In this document: positions 60,533-63,587 of the stretch, one piece after another | Layout of the letters: every line of letters begins with the position of its first letter | Position numbering within the stretch: position 1 is the first letter of the stretch | DNA from: Phycisphaeraceae bacterium | GTDB lineage: Bacteria > Planctomycetota > Phycisphaerae > Phycisphaerales > Phycisphaeraceae | Reading direction: 5' to 3' | Assembly: GCA_020849625.1 (NCBI GenBank) | Contig: JADLFV010000100.1 | Span: 1-63,587, forward strand | DNA: 63,587 nucleotides | The notes under the pieces: model-generated | What the model was told of the DNA's origin: nothing | What the model saw: the letters and a program-made list of their open reading frames with translations, nothing else | Database searches by the model: none | Translations under genes and position numbers: made by a program

Positions 60533-63148
60533 ATGCAATACCTTCGCTATGCCACTGCTTACATCATCTTCATTGCTGCGACGATGTCCACGACCGTGTC
60601 CTACGCCGACCAGCAGGTCGAGGTTGCTGCCGACGCCAGCCAACCCCTGATCCGCAGCGTGACCGTACTTCTGTCACCGGCGGGACGCGATGTTTACCAG
60701 GTATATGCGGAACTCTTTCGGGATCAACTGGCGAAACGCACCACCGATGTGCAATGCGTGATCGCGGAGGATGATCGCCAGCAGCAGATGCCCGGAGAGG
60801 GCGAGTTGATCGTTCGGGTTGGGCTTGTCGAAAATGACCCGGACCTGGAAAAGCTGCTCAAAGAGTGGGATATGCGCCGGCCGACCGAGAGCGATCCGGG
60901 TCCGGAAGGTTACGCGCTGAAAATCATCCCGCAAGGAAAGGGCAATCTGGCGGCCGTCGCCGGGACAGACAAACGCGGCGTCATGTACGGCTTGGGACGA
61001 TTGCTGCACGCTACGCAACTGGTCGAAGGTGGCATGCGTCTGGATCCCAGGTCAGAGCGATCCGCGCCACAGGTTGCCATCCGCAGTTGCAATGGCAGCG
61101 AAAGAAACGCGATGGATTCCAGGGACAGAGAAAAAACCAAGGCCCGCGAGTGGTCGAAAGCGGAAGGGTTTGCATACCAGCAGGAGCAGCTCCTGCTCGG
61201 CGCCAACGCGCTCACCGGCGGCCTTGGCCGGAACCTGCCCGTCAGCATGAAAAGCTCTTCCCCCGATGACCCCACCCGTGGCATCGGCATGGACGATGCC
61301 AGAATGGCGCAGCGTCACGGTGTGGATTACATCCCGACCAAGACCATCAATGCCTTTGGCTCGGAAATTCCTGACGAATGGCGCGCCACGGGTGAAGATG
61401 GCCAGCCGGACCCCATGTGTGTCTGTCCTTCCATCCCCGAAGCGCGAGAAGAGCTGCTGCGGCGAAATGAAATCTACTTCCAGCATGTGCCGATCTCCAT
61501 TCTGCCCATGAAGCCGACGGACATCGGCGGATGCACCTGCGACAAATGCGATCCCTGGCACAAGACCTACTACGCCCTGGCAACCGACATGGGTAAGCTG
61601 CTCAAGAAACATCAGCCCGACGCCAAGGTGCTGATTGAAAATCAGCAATTCTCAGACGAGTGGAACGCCTGGCTGTTTGAGCAGGTTCACAACGAGCAGG
61701 GCGACTGGCTGGATGGCTGGTGTTGTGGATCGGGATCGGATGAAAGCTCGACCTACTATTCCCGGCCCATCAATCCGCGATGGTCTCGCTTCCCGGGATT
61801 GTCACCTCGCGCCGCGTTTATCCGTTCACGCCTGTTTTACTTCAAGCCGGGTGATATGGTTCTGACCAGGACGGATGTCAGCCACTGGAAGAGGGCGCAG
61901 CACGGCCTGCTGGTCATGGATCCGCCCCTTTCGGAAGTGTATCCCCGTCGCACCTACAACGCCCGCCCGGCGTTCTACCATCAACTGATTACCGAAACCA
62001 TTCCGTTGGTCGATGGCATCATGGGCTATGCTGAGGGCAACTTCGACGATTTCAACAAATACATGCTGCTGCGCCTGATGTGGGATCCGAGGCTGTCGGC
62101 TCACGACATCGCGCTGGAATACTACACCTATCATTGCGGCCCTGAAGCCGGGGCCATCCTGGCGGAGGCTGTTTTCATCGGCGAACAGAGTTACTCCAGG
62201 GTGGTGAAAGACAATGCGTCGAACATCGAGCGGGTGTACGACTTGGCTCGCACCGCCGGCGATTGTATGCCTGAGCCGTACAAACGCATTGACTGGCGCG
62301 GGCGCCTGTTCGCCCAACGCGCCACGACGGACCTTTACATCCTGCGCAAGATGCAGCAGGAGCAGGCCATCTACGACCGCATCATGAAGCAATTGACCAC
62401 GTCGCTGGGCACAAACCAGTTGCAAAGCGACCTGCGCATCGCGGATGATCTTCTGGCCGCTATTCATGAAACCGCGGAGATGTCTCGCCTGCGTGAAGAG
62501 GCTGAGAAGCTTGATGAGCAAACCAACGAACTTGCGGCCGTACGCTCCATCGCGCTTCAATACATGGTGGTGGTGGACAGCGTCGGCGTGCGCTGGCTGC
62601 AGGAGCAGGTGCGCCAGGCTCTGCAGGCCGCGAGCCCTGATGATCAGCAGCGGATCATTGCTAATGCCGTCAATTATGACAAGGTCGAACCGGGCGAGTA
62701 TTACGACAATTGCGGTACGATCGATGCCCAACCCCACTACGATCCCATGAGCGGCATGTGTTATTACGGCACCGGCCTGTGGCGCGGAACCGGTCGGCCG
62801 TCCCAGCGATCCTACGACTACACCAACGAGCGGCAGCCGGCCCTTGCTTTCGATTATGAGAACCTCGATGCCGCGATCAGTTATGACGTGTCGGTGATGC
62901 ACCCCAACCCGTCGGGGGTGGGTTTCGGAAAGAACAGCACCAACGCATTTGCAGTTTTTGCCGACAACGAACGACTCGGTCTGGCTGCACCCACGGGACA
63001 AGACTTCGAGCGATTCACATTCGCGGTGCCGCAAAGCGTGTCCGCAGACGGCAAGGTGCGCGTCGAGCTGCGACCGGCCGCCGGTTCACGAACCGCCTGC
63101 ATCTCGGAAATCTGGATGGTGCGCCGCGGAAGATTTACGCAACAGTGA
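60533..63148 (+). CDS. Large exported glycosidase-like protein
   Basis: The 871-residue product has a signal peptide (YATAYIIFIAATMSTTVSYA). Residues about 40-170 resemble the GH20b/GH67-N domain of hexosaminidases and alpha-glucuronidases (GYALKIIPQGKGNLAAVAGT, then DKRGVMYGLGRLLHA). The middle part is DUF4838-like, with DIGGCTCDKCDPWHKTYY and MGYAEGNFDDF. A C-terminal beta domain (FAVPQSVSADGKVRVELRP) may bind carbohydrate. GGGAGG precedes the ATG at 60533. Predicted to act on glucuronate- or hexosamine-containing glycans outside the cytoplasm; catalytic residues not assigned. Confidence 0.8.
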   Translation: MQYLRYATAYIIFIAATMSTTVSYADQQVEVAADASQPLIRSVTVLLSPAGRDVYQVYAELFRDQLAKRTTDVQCVIAEDDRQQQMPGEGELIVRVGLVENDPDLEKLLKEWDMRRPTESDPGPEGYALKIIPQGKGNLAAVAGTDKRGVMYGLGRLLHATQLVEGGMRLDPRSERSAPQVAIRSCNGSERNAMDSRDREKTKAREWSKAEGFAYQQEQLLLGANALTGGLGRNLPVSMKSSSPDDPTRGIGMDDARMAQRHGVDYIPTKTINAFGSEIPDEWRATGEDGQPDPMCVCPSIPEAREELLRRNEIYFQHVPISILPMKPTDIGGCTCDKCDPWHKTYYALATDMGKLLKKHQPDAKVLIENQQFSDEWNAWLFEQVHNEQGDWLDGWCCGSGSDESSTYYSRPINPRWSRFPGLSPRAAFIRSRLFYFKPGDMVLTRTDVSHWKRAQHGLLVMDPPLSEVYPRRTYNARPAFYHQLITETIPLVDGIMGYAEGNFDDFNKYMLLRLMWDPRLSAHDIALEYYTYHCGPEAGAILAEAVFIGEQSYSRVVKDNASNIERVYDLARTAGDCMPEPYKRIDWRGRLFAQRATTDLYILRKMQQEQAIYDRIMKQLTTSLGTNQLQSDLRIADDLLAAIHETAEMSRLREEAEKLDEQTNELAAVRSIALQYMVVVDSVGVRWLQEQVRQALQAASPDDQQRIIANAVNYDKVEPGEYYDNCGTIDAQPHYDPMSGMCYYGTGLWRGTGRPSQRSYDYTNERQPALAFDYENLDAAISYDVSVMHPNPSGVGFGKNSTNAFAVFADNERLGLAAPTGQDFERFTFAVPQSVSADGKVRVELRPAAGSRTACISEIWMVRRGRFTQQ

Positions 63149-63228
63149 ACGAGCCGCGAAGCCGAGCATATTTGCGCCAGAGAAGATTCAAACGTAATGA
63201 TCCAATCACTTTCAGAAGGAAGGTAATC

Positions 63229-63587
63229 ATGCGCTGCTGGATGTATGCAATGGTCGTCTTTACGGTGGCTTTCACATCTGCCTCGCTTCGCGCTGAGTCG
63301 GCCGAATCCACTTCGAACGAGCCGGTACTGGTGATGAAAGAGGATCTGTTTAACATGGACGACGCCGACACGCGCGGCCTGCAAGAAGTGCCTGGCGCGC
63401 AAACCATCACGATCTACCGGGCCGAAGACGACAGCGCGAAGTTTTCCAATCACCCGCAGATCACCTGGTTCAAGGGCTACTATTACGCCACCTGGCAAGC
63501 CACGCCCAAGGACGAGGATTCCGACGACTCGGTGGCCGTGTTCAGCCGCAGCGCCGACGGCAGCAACTGGTCGGCTCCGCAGGTGCT
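63229..63587 (+). CDS. Exported sialidase-like protein, cut by window end
   Basis: The frame is open from the ATG at 63229, preceded by AAGGAAGG, to the window end (119 codons). It begins with a signal peptide (MRCWMYAMVVFTVAFTSASL). It continues into ITIYRAEDDSAKFSNHPQIT, then WFKGYYYATWQATP and VFSRSADGSNWSAPQV, the first blades and an Asp-box of a sialidase/BNR propeller. The 3' end lies outside the window. Confidence 0.8.
   Translation, partial: MRCWMYAMVVFTVAFTSASLRAESAESTSNEPVLVMKEDLFNMDDADTRGLQEVPGAQTITIYRAEDDSAKFSNHPQITWFKGYYYATWQATPKDEDSDDSVAVFSRSADGSNWSAPQV

Noticed and set aside
1..63587. tRNA or rRNA genes
   Set aside because: No cloverleaf-like or rRNA-like segment was noticed in any intergenic gap; a dedicated scan was not possible here.

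Overview
The window looks like a chromosomal segment of a planctomycete, most likely class Phycisphaerae. This is an inference from gene content, not a database match. The signs are high GC, a PEP-CTERM protein, an ECF sigma factor with an extra zinc-motif tail in an operon with a Ser/Thr kinase and an FHA protein, a SUMF1 (FGE)-sialidase fusion, an SSS transporter, and several uroporphyrinogen-decarboxylase-like and sugar-isomerase-like proteins in carbohydrate clusters. No rRNA, tRNA, CRISPR array, IS element or prophage was seen.

Layout. 0-0.56 kb: repeat-rich, gene-free DNA. 0.56-1.5 kb: three small secreted or membrane proteins. 1.5-2.6 kb: bioB (minus). 2.8-8.5 kb: an ExbB/ExbD-type channel pair, a long TPR protein and a VWA protein, all on plus. 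8.6-11.7 kb: serA and hemL (minus). 11.8-14.8 kb: a UroD-like protein and leuA, with a leucine-rich leader peptide and intrinsic terminator before leuA. 14.9-19.3 kb: a DUF433/DUF5615 toxin-antitoxin pair, three GNAT acetyltransferases and two duplicated aldo/keto reductases. 19.6-29.3 kb: PEP-CTERM protein, PIN-PhoH ATPase, opgG-opgH, Y-family polymerase (minus), zinc-ribbon membrane protein, LOG protein and a small membrane protein. 29.4-30.8 kb: sodium:amino-acid symporter. 30.9-38.2 kb (minus): a five-gene signalling operon (coiled-coil anchor, TPR-FHA, Ser/Thr kinase, membrane protein, ECF sigma). 38.4-40.8 kb: PilZ-GGDEF-EAL protein.

41.2-63.6 kb is a sugar/sugar-acid catabolic island. 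A minus operon (sugar isomerase, split transketolase, Fe-alcohol dehydrogenase, LarA-type racemase, second isomerase) diverges from a plus operon (UroD-like, mannonate-dehydratase-like) across a control region holding a perfect 17-bp palindrome. Next come an aldo/keto reductase, an SSS symporter and the FGE-sialidase fusion (minus). Last is a plus run of CoA-transferase, enoyl-CoA hydratase, a solute-binding-like protein without signal peptide, a LacI regulator, a DapA-family lyase, a large glycosidase-like exported protein and a truncated sialidase-like gene. One reading is import and oxidation of an aldonate or uronate, with 2-epimerisation by the LarA homologue, dehydration by the UxuA homologue and cleavage by the DapA-family lyase.

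The most unusual features are at DNA level. (1) A dispersed 12-mer, GCCCCCGGAAGT, occurs about ten times in the first 37 kb, several times with an adjacent hairpin, and often inside reading frames without breaking them. This resembles an in-frame palindromic element. (2) Five different fold-back elements, with arms made of tandem 7-10-base words, lie in the first 10.4 kb. (3) leuA appears to be controlled by a leucine leader-peptide attenuator.
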